Shown here: positions 16,704 through 24,332 of the stretch, piece by piece
Layout of the letters: each line of letters begins with the position of its first letter
Position numbering within the stretch: position 1 is the first letter of the stretch
Origin: Kutzneria sp. CA-103260
GTDB taxonomy: Bacteria; Actinomycetota; Actinomycetes; Mycobacteriales; Pseudonocardiaceae
Assembly: GCF_018263855.1 (NCBI RefSeq)
Contig: NZ_CP073318.1
Coordinates: forward strand, 1,550,001 to 1,614,000
Reading direction: 5' to 3'
DNA: 64,000 nt
Position numbers and translations under genes: made by a program
The notes under the pieces: generated by a model
Told to the model about the DNA's origin: nothing
Database searches by the model: none
What the model saw: only the letters and a program-made list of their open reading frames with translations

Positions 16704-16730
16704 TTTACATCGTTGGCACAACGTTGTAAA
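16704..16730. promoter_or_regulatory. LacI-type operator of the glycan operon
   Basis: A 27-bp inverted repeat: TTTACA-T-CGTTG on the left and CAACG-T-TGTAAA on the right around a three-base centre. The right part contains the perfect 10-bp palindrome ACAACGTTGT, and the left half TTTACATCGTTG resembles a second, overlapping LacI site with a central CG. It lies 51-77 bases upstream of the first enzyme gene and 36 bases downstream of the lacI stop. Confidence 0.8.
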
Positions 16731-16765
16731 CGCGCCTGTCCAGTTCAAGACACCGGACGGTGAGG

Positions 16766-17761
16766 TCAGCCCGCGGTGCTTTCCCGAATCGCCAGGGTGA
16801 ACGGCGTCTGCACGTCCTCGGGCACGAACTCCTCCGACGGCTCGCCGATGCGCCGCTGGATCAGCTCGATCGCGGTCCGGGCGATGGCCACCTTGTCCGG
16901 GGCGACGCTGGTCAGGGAGGGGCGGCTGTACGCGCCCTCCTCGGTGTTGTCGAAGCCCACCACCGCGATGTCCTGTGGCACCCGCAGGCCGCGCTCGGCG
17001 ATGGCCCGCAGCGCGCCGACGGCCAGCAGGTCGTTGAAGCAGAACACCGCGTCCGGCGGTTCGGGCAGGTCGAGCAGGTCGGCCATGGCCGCCGCGCCGT
17101 CCTGGCGGTGGTAGTGCAGCGCCGGCCGGACCAGCTCCGGCAGGCCGGCCTCACCCAGCGCCTCCCGGTAGCCGGCCAGCCGTAGCGCCGCCGTGCCGCG
17201 ATAGGGGTGCGCGCCGATGGCCGCGATGCGCCGGCGTCCGATCTCCACCAGATGGCCGACCGCGGTACGGGCGGCCAGCACGTTGTCGATGGCCACGTGG
17301 TCGATGCGCACGTCGACCGAGTGCTCGCCGATCATCACCAGCGGCACCCCCGGGTCCAGCGCGGCGAAGTCCTCCGCGTGCAACGCCTCGGGGCTGATCA
17401 CCGCCGCGTCGATCAGGTGCGGGCCGAGCGCCTCCAGCACCGTGCGCTCGCCGTCCCGGGTGGCCTGGGTCTGCTCGATCAGCACGTTCCAGCCCTGCTC
17501 GCGGGCGGCCGTGATGACCAGCCCGGCCAGCTCCCCGAAGTAGGGAATGCCCAGCTCCGGCACCACCAGCGCGATGAACCCGGTGCGGCCCCGGCGCAGG
17601 TTGCGGGCCCCGATGTTCGGCCGGTACCCGGTGGCGGCCAGCGCCTCCTCGACCCGCCGGCGGTTCTCGGGCCTCACGAACGAGTAGCCGTTGACCACGT
17701 TGGACGCCGTCTTGACCGACACGCCCGCCATCCGGGCCACGTCCCTCAGCGTCACGGCCAT
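16766..17761 (-). CDS. LacI-family transcriptional regulator
   Basis: A 331-residue LacI/GalR regulator. The N-terminal helix-turn-helix is VTLRDVARMAGVSVKTASNVVNG with the hinge NIGARNLRRGRTG. A periplasmic-binding-protein-like effector domain follows (GFIALVVPELGIPYFGELA, VPLVMIGEHSVD, PDAVFCFNDLLAVGAL, DIAVVGFDNTEEGAYSRPSLTSV). It reads in the same direction as the glycosidase operon directly downstream, and the palindrome at 16704-16730 separates them. It most likely represses that operon until an arabinose-like sugar or oligosaccharide binds. The ATG at 17761 gives the standard N-terminus. Confidence 0.95.
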   Translation of the reverse strand: MAVTLRDVARMAGVSVKTASNVVNGYSFVRPENRRRVEEALAATGYRPNIGARNLRRGRTGFIALVVPELGIPYFGELAGLVITAAREQGWNVLIEQTQATRDGERTVLEALGPHLIDAAVISPEALHAEDFAALDPGVPLVMIGEHSVDVRIDHVAIDNVLAARTAVGHLVEIGRRRIAAIGAHPYRGTAALRLAGYREALGEAGLPELVRPALHYHRQDGAAAMADLLDLPEPPDAVFCFNDLLAVGALRAIAERGLRVPQDIAVVGFDNTEEGAYSRPSLTSVAPDKVAIARTAIELIQRRIGEPSEEFVPEDVQTPFTLAIRESTAG

Positions 17762-17934
17762 GTCCCCAGTCCTCCGATCTTTCCCCCGCCGACGATAGCG
17801 TCACCCCGACGCGCACCAGGGGACAACGTCCTACTTACGGCTGATCCGAGTCCTACCCCAGTCGGACAAACTACCGACCGGGAACCGACGCTTGGCTGGT
17901 GTGCCCAGGCGGTGTGCCCAACCAGCATGAAGCG

Positions 17935-19626
17935 GTGAACTTAAGAACCGCGACCTTGTCGCTGACCTGTGCATCGCTGCTCGCGGTAGGCCTGCCGGCC
18001 GCCGCGTCGGCGGCCCCGGATCCGTTCGCCGGCTACGAGAACCAGCAGCTCACCTGGGGCGCGTGCCCCTTCCCGACGTCCACCGGCGCGAAGCCGGCCC
18101 AGTGCGCGATGGTGACGGTGCCCCGCGACTGGGCGGCGCCGACCGGGGGCGTGGACATGAAGGTGTCGATCAGCCGGGTGGCGGCCTCGGGCCAGTCGCT
18201 GGGCGCGATCCTGGTCAACCCGGGCGGTCCCGGCGGCCAGGGCTCCTCGCTGGCCGGCGCGCTGGCCGGGTTGGAGCCGACCGTCAGCGCCCGCTACGAC
18301 TTCATCGGCATGGACCCGCGCGGCACCGGCCACGAGGGCGTGACCACGGCCGACGGCGGCGACCCGGTGCTGTGCCAGGTGCCGACCGGCCGGCTGCCGC
18401 AGGGATTGCTGGACGCCCGCGACCGGTCGGCGGCGAGCATCGCCGACCACCAGAAGGTGCCGCAGGCGATCGCCGAGGCGTGCCAGAGCGTCGCCGAGTC
18501 GCCGTTCCTGTCGACCTGGCAGACCGCCCACGACATGGAGCTGATCCGGCAGCTGCTGGGCCAGGCCAAGCTGAACTACCTCGGCTACTCCTACGGCTCG
18601 TGGCTCGGCGCCAAGTACGCCTCGCTGTTCCCGGGCAGCGCCGGCAAGATCGTGCTGGACTCCAGCGTGAACTGGCAGGGCCGGCTGCAGGCCGACTTCG
18701 AGGACTTCCCGATCATCGACCAGCGGCAGTTCGACCAGGTGTACGTGCCGTGGCTGACCCGCACCGCGCCGGACGTCTTCGGCGCCACTCCCGCCGCGGT
18801 GCAACAGAAGTGGGAGCAGGTCCGCGACTACTACAAGTCGCAGGGCATCGCCCCGGACCGCTTCAACGGCCTTTTTGTCGGCATGGGCAGCAAGTTCGCC
18901 TGGCTGAGTGCCACCGCGATCTTCGAGGCCGGGGTCAAGGCGCTGGGCGGCAATGCCTCCGCGCCCGCCGACCTTCAGTCCCAGTTGGACACCAGGTTCG
19001 GCAAGCCGGTCGCCGCGCTGACCGTCGCCGACGTCAAGGCCGCGACCACGCCCGACTACGCCGCCGTCGAGGACGTGCGATACGCCGTGGCCTGCGGCGA
19101 CCAGCCGACCAAGTCCACCGCCTGGTACAAGTCGCTCAGCGACCGTCAGGGTCCGAACAATCCGCTGTTCGGCTGGGCCTACGGTCTCGGCGAGGTGTGT
19201 GGCCCCTGGTCCGACGCGCCGCGCCAGACGCTGCCCAACCTGCCGGCGTCCGTGGCCAAGAACGTCCTTGTGGTGCAAGGGGAGTTCGACCCGCAGACCG
19301 GCTACGACCAGGCCCACGCCGCCGTCGCCGCCGCTCCCGGCGTCAGCCTGATCTCCGTCGACGACTCGCCGTACCACGGGCAGTACGCCCTCACGGCCAA
19401 CCCCTGCGTCGACGGCATGGTCAACGTGTTCCTGCTGCAGAACTCCCGCCCCGGCAGCAGCGTCTGCCCCGGCGTGCCGCTGATCGGCGAGACCCAGGTC
19501 TTCCCGGTCCCCGGCCCGGTGAAGACGCCGCCGTCCGGCACGCGGTCCTTCGCCCCGCAGACCGCGCCGTCGGCGCTGCGTGACCAGGCCCAGGACTTCA
19601 TCAGCAAGACGAATTCCCTGCGCTGA
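17935..19626 (+). CDS. Secreted S33 tripeptidyl aminopeptidase-like hydrolase
   Basis: A 563-residue secreted alpha/beta hydrolase of the Streptomyces tripeptidyl aminopeptidase (Slp/Tap, S33) type. The GTG at 17935 directly opens a signal peptide (LSLTCASLLAVGLPAAASAA); an upstream ATG in frame would add 12 residues without function. Catalytic elements: oxyanion segment LVNPGGPGGQG, nucleophile Ser in YLGYSYGSWLG, Asp in QGEFDPQTGY and His in DSPYHGQY, and the C-terminal TAP-like Cys-containing region (NPCVDGMVNVF). Probably extracellular peptide scavenging. Monocistronic, ended by the hairpin at 19635-19671. Confidence 0.9.
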   Translation: MNLRTATLSLTCASLLAVGLPAAASAAPDPFAGYENQQLTWGACPFPTSTGAKPAQCAMVTVPRDWAAPTGGVDMKVSISRVAASGQSLGAILVNPGGPGGQGSSLAGALAGLEPTVSARYDFIGMDPRGTGHEGVTTADGGDPVLCQVPTGRLPQGLLDARDRSAASIADHQKVPQAIAEACQSVAESPFLSTWQTAHDMELIRQLLGQAKLNYLGYSYGSWLGAKYASLFPGSAGKIVLDSSVNWQGRLQADFEDFPIIDQRQFDQVYVPWLTRTAPDVFGATPAAVQQKWEQVRDYYKSQGIAPDRFNGLFVGMGSKFAWLSATAIFEAGVKALGGNASAPADLQSQLDTRFGKPVAALTVADVKAATTPDYAAVEDVRYAVACGDQPTKSTAWYKSLSDRQGPNNPLFGWAYGLGEVCGPWSDAPRQTLPNLPASVAKNVLVVQGEFDPQTGYDQAHAAVAAAPGVSLISVDDSPYHGQYALTANPCVDGMVNVFLLQNSRPGSSVCPGVPLIGETQVFPVPGPVKTPPSGTRSFAPQTAPSALRDQAQDFISKTNSLR

Positions 19627-19634
19627 CACCAACT

Positions 19635-19671
19635 CCTGACGCGCGTCTCCCTGGGGGAGGCGCGCGTCAGG
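19635..19671. terminator. Bidirectional hairpin terminator
   Basis: Very strong stem: CCTGACGCGCG pairs with CGCGCGTCAGG, and the inner CTCCC/GGGAG continues the helix to a three-base loop. It lies between the convergent peptidase (stop 19626) and MarR gene (stop 19667, inside the stem), so it can end both transcripts. Confidence 0.8.
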
Positions 19672-20128
19672 GCGTTTCGAGGAGCTGGGCCAGCGTCTCG
19701 GTGTCGCGCAGGTACCGCTCGTAGGGGAAGCCGGCTTCCAGCAGGGCGGTGCGCAGCTCCTCGTAGAGCGGCTTTCCGTTGCTGTGGAACGCCTTGCTGC
19801 CGGCTTCGGTGAGGCTGACCAGCCGCCGCCGGGCGTGCTCGGGGTCCTGGCGCACCTCCACCAGACCGTCGGCCTCCAGCGGTCGCAGCGCCCGGCTGAT
19901 CGCCGGGTCGGACACCGACAGCGCCTCGGCCAGCCGGTGTTGGGTCGTCGGCTGGATGTCCTCCAGCGTGCCCAGCAGCCGCATCTGGCTGTACGTGAGG
20001 CCGCCGGGATCGGCGCCACGCCGCCGTGTGGCCTCGGCCAGCAGGAACACCACTCGATGCAACAAGTCAGGAAGCCCGTCGTCCACGGTTCGATCATACA
20101 TGAATGTTGACTGGTTAATATTAACCAT
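19667..20128 (-). CDS. MarR-family regulator
   Basis: A 153-residue MarR-type winged-helix regulator (LTYSQMRLLGTLEDIQ, QHRLAEALSVSDPAISRALRPLEADGLV, RRRLVSLTEAG). The ATG at 20128 lies inside the perfect palindrome 20112-20127, so the in-frame ATG at 20101 (MYDRTVDDG) is a serious alternative that would leave the operator upstream of the gene. Neither start has a good Shine-Dalgarno sequence. It is divergent from the membrane-protein pair at 20144 and probably represses both itself and that pair. Confidence 0.9.
   Translation of the reverse strand: MVNINQSTFMYDRTVDDGLPDLLHRVVFLLAEATRRRGADPGGLTYSQMRLLGTLEDIQPTTQHRLAEALSVSDPAISRALRPLEADGLVEVRQDPEHARRRLVSLTEAGSKAFHSNGKPLYEELRTALLEAGFPYERYLRDTETLAQLLETP
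20112..20127. promoter_or_regulatory. MarR operator palindrome
   Basis: Perfect 16-bp palindrome TGGTTAATATTAACCA, unusually AT-rich for this DNA. It is placed between the divergent MarR gene and the DUF6790 gene, 16 bases before the latter's GTG. A TTGACT overlaps its left edge and could be a -35 element. Confidence 0.75.
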
Positions 20129-20143
20129 GCAAGACTCGTCGCC

Positions 20144-20665
20144 GTGAACACGACCTCATACCTCTTGCAGTCCGCGTTTCCCCTGGTCTGGGTGCTGGTG
20201 GCCGTCGTCGGCGCACTGATCGCCACCCGGCACAGCCCGTCCCGCGAAGCGCGGCTGGAGACCTGGCAGCGCTGGTGGGCCGCCGGCGCGCTGGGCTGCG
20301 GCAGCCTGTGGCTGGTGCTCGCCTTCCTCGGCGCCCCGGAGGTGATGGCCACCGCGATCGGCTTCAACCAGACCCCGTTCGAGTTCGAGATCGCCTTCGC
20401 CAACCTCGGACTGGCGGTCATGGGCTTCCGCGCCGCCTCGTCGCACGCCACCGCCCGCGAGCGCGTCACCGTCGGCCTCGGCGCCGGCATGTTCCTGTGG
20501 GGCGCGGTGATCGGGCACGTCTACCAGTGGTTCGCCGGCGGCGACCACGCCCCCGGCAACACCGGCGGCGTCCTGATCTGCGACGTGCTCTTCCCCGCCG
20601 TCATGATCATCCTCGCCGTCCGCTCGAAGCGACTGGCCGTCGTCCGTCAGCCGGCCCTCGTCTGA
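20144..20665 (+). CDS. DUF6790-like membrane protein
   Basis: A 173-residue integral membrane protein with four predicted helices: about 10-28 (FPLVWVLVAVVGALIA), 47-66, 80-98 and 113-165 in parts (MFLWGAVIGHVYQWF, LICDVLFPAVMIILAV). It resembles the uncharacterised DUF6790 family. The start is GTG at 20144. Its stop overlaps the ATG of the TMEM175-like gene (TGATG), so the two are co-translated. It may be an accessory or separate stress-linked membrane protein under the divergent MarR regulator. Function unknown. Confidence 0.8.
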   Translation: MNTTSYLLQSAFPLVWVLVAVVGALIATRHSPSREARLETWQRWWAAGALGCGSLWLVLAFLGAPEVMATAIGFNQTPFEFEIAFANLGLAVMGFRAASSHATARERVTVGLGAGMFLWGAVIGHVYQWFAGGDHAPGNTGGVLICDVLFPAVMIILAVRSKRLAVVRQPALV

Positions 20666-21315
20666 TGTCCGACAAGCCCAAGTCCGCGGAACGGCTGGTG
20701 TTCTTCAGTGACGCCGTCGTGGCCATCGCGCTGACCCTGCTGGTGCTGCCCCTGGTCGACAGCGTCAGCGACGCCCGCAAGGCCGGCCCGATGCCGCCGC
20801 TGCCGGAGCTGCTGGCGGACAACCGGTCGGTGATCTTCGGCTTCCTGATCAGCTTCGTGGTGATCGTGCGGCTGTGGATCGTGCACCACCGGGTGTTCGA
20901 ACAGGTCAAGGCCTACAGCATGTCGCTGGTGATGGTGAACGTGAGCTGGCTGCTCACCGTGGTGTTCCTGCCGTTCCCGACCGAGCTGATCGCCAACTAC
21001 CCCCTCGACGACCGGCTGGTGCTCATGCTGTACGTCGGCACCCTGTTCGTCAGCAGCGTGTTGCTGGCCGCGATGGTGCGGATCGTGCGCAACGATCCCG
21101 AGGTGCGGCGCGCACCGGACGCGGTCTCCGACCGCTGGTGGTTCGACGCGATCACCGGCGCGGTGACGTTCTTCGTGATTCTGGCGCTGGTCACCGCGTT
21201 CCCGGTGTTGAGCTACTACACACTTGCACTGTTGTTGGTCCAGCCGCAGATCGTGCGCCTGCGCTACCGCGCCACGGCCAACAAGCACGAACTAGCCGGC
21301 GGCCGCCCGCAGTGA
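20665..21315 (+). CDS. TMEM175-family potassium channel-like protein
   Basis: A 216-residue membrane protein of the bacterial TMEM175 (DUF1211) family, whose characterised members are tetrameric K+ channels in the plasma membrane. The signature helix 1 FFSDAVVAIALTLLVLPLVD contains the FSDA motif of the pore-lining helix. Further helices are at GFLISFVVIVRLWIVHHRVF, MVNVSWLLTVVFLPF, LVLMLYVGTLFVSSVLLAAMV and FFVILALVTAFPVLS. The size is normal for the single-repeat bacterial form. It is translationally coupled to the DUF6790 gene. The end overlaps the convergent F420 oxidoreductase by 24 bases. Confidence 0.88.
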   Translation: MSDKPKSAERLVFFSDAVVAIALTLLVLPLVDSVSDARKAGPMPPLPELLADNRSVIFGFLISFVVIVRLWIVHHRVFEQVKAYSMSLVMVNVSWLLTVVFLPFPTELIANYPLDDRLVLMLYVGTLFVSSVLLAAMVRIVRNDPEVRRAPDAVSDRWWFDAITGAVTFFVILALVTAFPVLSYYTLALLLVQPQIVRLRYRATANKHELAGGRPQ

Positions 21316-22254
21316 GGACGCGAATTCAGTGCCGCGAATACCGGTGAGGATCGGGTTCGTTGCGCCGGCCGCGCGGTAGCGGGCGATGCCGTCCCGCACC
21401 TGGGCGACGTCGCCGATGGCACACAAGGCATCGATGAGGTTTTCGCTGATCGTCTGCTCCTGCCGGGGCTGGTCGCCGGTGGCCTCGTCGTAGGCCCGCA
21501 GGTCCTCGGCGTAGCCGGCGGCGGCGAACATGCTGCGGTAGAACGGAAGTCCGAAGTAACGGTGCAGCTCCGACCGGATGACGGCCAGCGCTTGTGTTCG
21601 ATCGGAGCCGGCGGCGACGGGGATCGCCGGCATGACGGCGAAGCCGTCCAGGGTTTTGCCGGCGGCGGCCCGGCCCTTGGCCACCTCGGGCACGACGACA
21701 TCGCGGACGTAGTCGGCGGGGCAGGCCCAGAGCACGACACCGTCAGCGATCTCCCCGGCCAACCGGAGCATCGCCGGCGACAGCCCGGCCAACAGGACCG
21801 GGATGTCGGGCCGGGGCTCGAAAGCCGTGAATCGGAAGGTGGAGTTCCAGCGTTTCCCTTGCGGTGGCTCGGCCCCGGTGAGCAGCGCCCGCACCAGCTC
21901 GACGTATTCCCGCATCTCGGGCACCGGCCGGCCGATCTCCTGCCCGTGCCAGCCGCCCATGGTGACCCGGTGCCCGGCGCCGAGCCCGAGCCGGAACCGC
22001 CCGCCGGACAGGTCGTCCACGGTGGCCGCGGTCTGGGCCATGGAGGCGGGGGAGCGGTGGTAGATCGGCGCGACGGCGGTGGCCAGGTGCACGCGCTCGG
22101 TCACCATCGCCAAACCGGACAACGCGGTGAACGAGTCCCGGGCGGCGATGTGCGAGCAGGTGACAGTGTCGTACCCGAGCTTGTCAGCCAGCTGCGCGAG
22201 CGCGGCCATCTCCGGAAACGGCACGGTGGTGGGGATCTGACAGCTCAGCAGCAT
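21292..22254 (-). CDS. LLM-class F420-dependent oxidoreductase
   Basis: A 320-residue luciferase-like TIM-barrel enzyme, probably using F420 as is usual for actinobacterial members: ADKLGYDTVTCSH, RVHLATAVAPIYHRSPASMAQTAATVDDLSGGRFRLGLGAGH, PVLLAGLSPAMLRLAGEIADG. The ATG at 22254 is preceded by AAGGAG; the in-frame upstream extension runs into the acetoacetyl-CoA synthetase relic and is not credible. The substrate is unknown. It follows the aromatic operon on the same strand, but about 290 bases and a dead gene separate them. Confidence 0.92.
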   Translation of the reverse strand: MLLSCQIPTTVPFPEMAALAQLADKLGYDTVTCSHIAARDSFTALSGLAMVTERVHLATAVAPIYHRSPASMAQTAATVDDLSGGRFRLGLGAGHRVTMGGWHGQEIGRPVPEMREYVELVRALLTGAEPPQGKRWNSTFRFTAFEPRPDIPVLLAGLSPAMLRLAGEIADGVVLWACPADYVRDVVVPEVAKGRAAAGKTLDGFAVMPAIPVAAGSDRTQALAVIRSELHRYFGLPFYRSMFAAAGYAEDLRAYDEATGDQPRQEQTISENLIDALCAIGDVAQVRDGIARYRAAGATNPILTGIRGTEFASSLRAAAG

Positions 22255-22326
22255 GGGAAGCGCTCCTTCGGGCGTGGTAGTCGACGAACCAGTCGAGCGC
22301 AGAATGGCCGACACGGCCAGGTCACG

Positions 22327-22508
22327 TCGGGCACGTGCCGTGGCGACGCCTCGTCGCGGATGACGGCCTTGATCCGTAGGACGAGGTCGTCGTCGAGGAT
22401 CACGTTATCGAAGTAGTCCCAGACGGCGGACCAGAATCAGGCCAGGTCCCGCACCGACCACGACCACAGCGACCAGTAGTCGTGGCCGACCGGTGCGCCG
22501 CGGTTCAT
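22327..22508 (-). pseudogene. Remnant of acetoacetyl-CoA synthetase
   Basis: Reading from the ATG at 22508, one frame gives an N-terminal piece typical of acetoacetyl-CoA synthetases (GHDYWSLWSWSVRDLA, an in-frame TGA, then FWSAVWDYFD). It passes directly into a C-terminal piece of the same family (DDDLVLRIKAVIRDEASPRHVPD). About 550-600 residues between the two have been deleted. The pattern is an ancient internal deletion plus point mutation. Its position between the meta-cleavage operon and the F420 gene suggests that the operon once ended in a CoA-activating enzyme for ketone-body-like products. Confidence 0.7.
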
Positions 22509-22540
22509 GGCGCATCAGCGGGCGAAGGCGGCGAGGGCGC

Positions 22541-23383
22541 TCATGGCCCGACGAGCGGGTTGCGCAGCTCGCCGATGCCCTCGATCGTGCTGACGAGGGT
22601 CGTGCCCGGCTTGAGGTAGCGCTGGGGATCGCGGGCCATGCCGACCCCGGACGGGGTGCCGGTGAAGATCAGGTCGCCGGGCAGCAGCGGCAGCACCGCG
22701 GACAGCCGGGCCACCAGCTCCGGCACCGAGAAGATCAGGTCCTTGGTCCGCCCGTCCTGGAGGGTTTCGCCGTCCACGGCGCAGCCCAGCGCCAGGTCGT
22801 CCGGGTCGCTGAACTCGTCCGGCGTGACCAGGACCGGGCCGATCGGGCTGAACCCGGGATAGGACTTGCCCAGCGAGAACTGCGGCACCGGGCCCGTCAG
22901 CTGCACGGCCCGCTCGGACAGGTCCTGCCCGACGGTCAGTCCGGCCACATGCCGCCAAGCGTCCTTTTCGGACACCTGGTAGGCCCGCTCGCCGATCACC
23001 GCGACCAGCTCCACCTCCCAGTCGACCTTGTCGCTGGGCAGCGTCACTGTGTCGTAGGGACCGGTGATGCTGCTGGCGAACTTCGTGAACACCGCCGGCG
23101 AGGTCGGCGGCTTGGCCACGCCCGCCTCCTCGCTGTGCGCGCGGTAGTTCAGGCCGATGCCGAACACCTGGGCCGGCCACAGTAGCGGCGGCCCGACCTG
23201 GGCCGCGGTGAACGGCTCGCCCTCGCCCGGCGACTGCCGGCCGGCCCACGCGGTGAACTCCGGCCAGAGTGGGAAGACCTGGTCCGGGTCGGCGCTGAAG
23301 CGGCCGTCGCTGGCCGCCTCCACATCCAGCGCGAGTTCGCCGGAGATCAGTTTCAGCCGGCCGTCGATCCTGCCGATACGCAT
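22541..23383 (-). CDS. FAH-family hydrolase (meta-cleavage pathway)
   Basis: A 280-residue FAH-superfamily enzyme. The core FGIGLNYRAHSEEAG, the metal-binding VDWEVELVAVIGERAY (Glu-x-Glu), FSLGKSYPGFSPIGPVLV and GDLIFTGTPSGVG are intact. It is the third and last gene of the operon reading left from 26099, 12 bases after the VOC dioxygenase. It most likely hydrolyses or hydrates the ring-cleavage product made by that dioxygenase. It is only distantly like the FAH gene at the left edge, so the two operons carry independent copies of this step. Confidence 0.92.
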   Translation of the reverse strand: MRIGRIDGRLKLISGELALDVEAASDGRFSADPDQVFPLWPEFTAWAGRQSPGEGEPFTAAQVGPPLLWPAQVFGIGLNYRAHSEEAGVAKPPTSPAVFTKFASSITGPYDTVTLPSDKVDWEVELVAVIGERAYQVSEKDAWRHVAGLTVGQDLSERAVQLTGPVPQFSLGKSYPGFSPIGPVLVTPDEFSDPDDLALGCAVDGETLQDGRTKDLIFSVPELVARLSAVLPLLPGDLIFTGTPSGVGMARDPQRYLKPGTTLVSTIEGIGELRNPLVGP

Positions 23384-23395
23384 GGTCTCTCCTTG

Positions 23396-24322
23396 TCAGC
23401 GCGTGCTGTGCGAGCCGGTCATCAGGGCCGCGAGGTCCTCGGGGGTGATGAACGACGGCGGCAGCGGCGGGCCCCAGTTGTAGATGCCCCGAGCACCGTC
23501 CACAACGGACGGCTGCCACAGCGCGTCGTCCACGATGCAGTCGAGGTCGCTGTAGTACTCGGAGAAGTTGCCGGCCGGATCCTTGAGGTACCAGAAGAAG
23601 TTCGAGCCGATGTGGTGCCGGCCGAGGCCCCACACGTGCCGCTCGGGGTGGTCCTCCAGCATCGCCGTCGCGCCGCGACCCACCTCGTCCACGTCGTCGA
23701 CCTCCCACGCCGTGTGGTGCAGGAAGTCCACCGGGGCCCGCTGGATCAGGATGTTGTGGTGGTCGGTGGAGCAGCGCAGGAAGCTGGCGATGCTGGGCAC
23801 GTGGTCGCTGGCCTTGAAACCCAGGCCTTCGGTGAAGAACCGCTGGCTGGCCTCCTGGTCCCGGGAACCGATCACCACGTGGCCGAGCTTGCGCGGCCGC
23901 ACCTTGTTCTCCCGCTCTACACCCGGCGCGCGGCCGTTGGGTCGGGACGGGCGACCGGGCCCGTTGTAGGGCGCCTGCTCGGCCGGCGTCTGCTCCAGGT
24001 GGCCGGCGATCTCCAGGACCACCTCGATGTTCGAGTTCGGGTCCTGCACGCGCAGCGAGGTGTCGTCCCGCTTGCCGGTGGCGTCCAGCCGGGCCAGGCT
24101 CGACGCCACCCGGTCGAGGTCGTCCGGGTCCTCCACGCCCACACCCAGCTCCACCAGCCGGCGCAGCGGGGAGTGCACGATCTTCAGCTGCTCGCCGCCG
24201 TCCTGGGTGGCGAACCGGGTGCCGTCGCCCACCGGCGTCAGCCCGAAACTCGTGTAGTAGTCGGCGGTCTCCCTCACGTTGGGCACACCGAGGGTGATCG
24301 AGGTCAGGCGGTGCAAGCCCAT
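23396..24322 (-). CDS. VOC-fold extradiol ring-cleavage dioxygenase
   Basis: A 308-residue type I extradiol dioxygenase made of two VOC modules (about 1-115 and 145-270). Iron ligands are visible in the C-terminal module: His in RKLGHVVIG, His in VDFLHHTAWEVDD and Glu in GNFSEYYSD. The active-site Tyr region is the same last segment. It would open a catechol-type ring next to the hydroxyls. The start is ATG at 24322, ten bases after the monooxygenase stop. With the flavin monooxygenase upstream and the FAH hydrolase downstream it forms a complete hydroxylation-cleavage-hydrolysis unit. Confidence 0.92.
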   Translation of the reverse strand: MGLHRLTSITLGVPNVRETADYYTSFGLTPVGDGTRFATQDGGEQLKIVHSPLRRLVELGVGVEDPDDLDRVASSLARLDATGKRDDTSLRVQDPNSNIEVVLEIAGHLEQTPAEQAPYNGPGRPSRPNGRAPGVERENKVRPRKLGHVVIGSRDQEASQRFFTEGLGFKASDHVPSIASFLRCSTDHHNILIQRAPVDFLHHTAWEVDDVDEVGRGATAMLEDHPERHVWGLGRHHIGSNFFWYLKDPAGNFSEYYSDLDCIVDDALWQPSVVDGARGIYNWGPPLPPSFITPEDLAALMTGSHSTR

Positions 24323-24332
24323 GATTTCGCTC

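Noticed and set aside
17898..17920. Direct repeat GGTGTGCCCA (twice, 13 bases apart) before the secreted peptidase as a regulator site
   Set aside because: Only two copies and overlapping a possible upstream start codon region; too little to call.
17941..20490. An 849-codon minus-strand frame opposite the secreted peptidase and beyond
   Set aside because: Spans a real plus-strand peptidase, a terminator and a MarR gene in the wrong frame; no recognisable domain.
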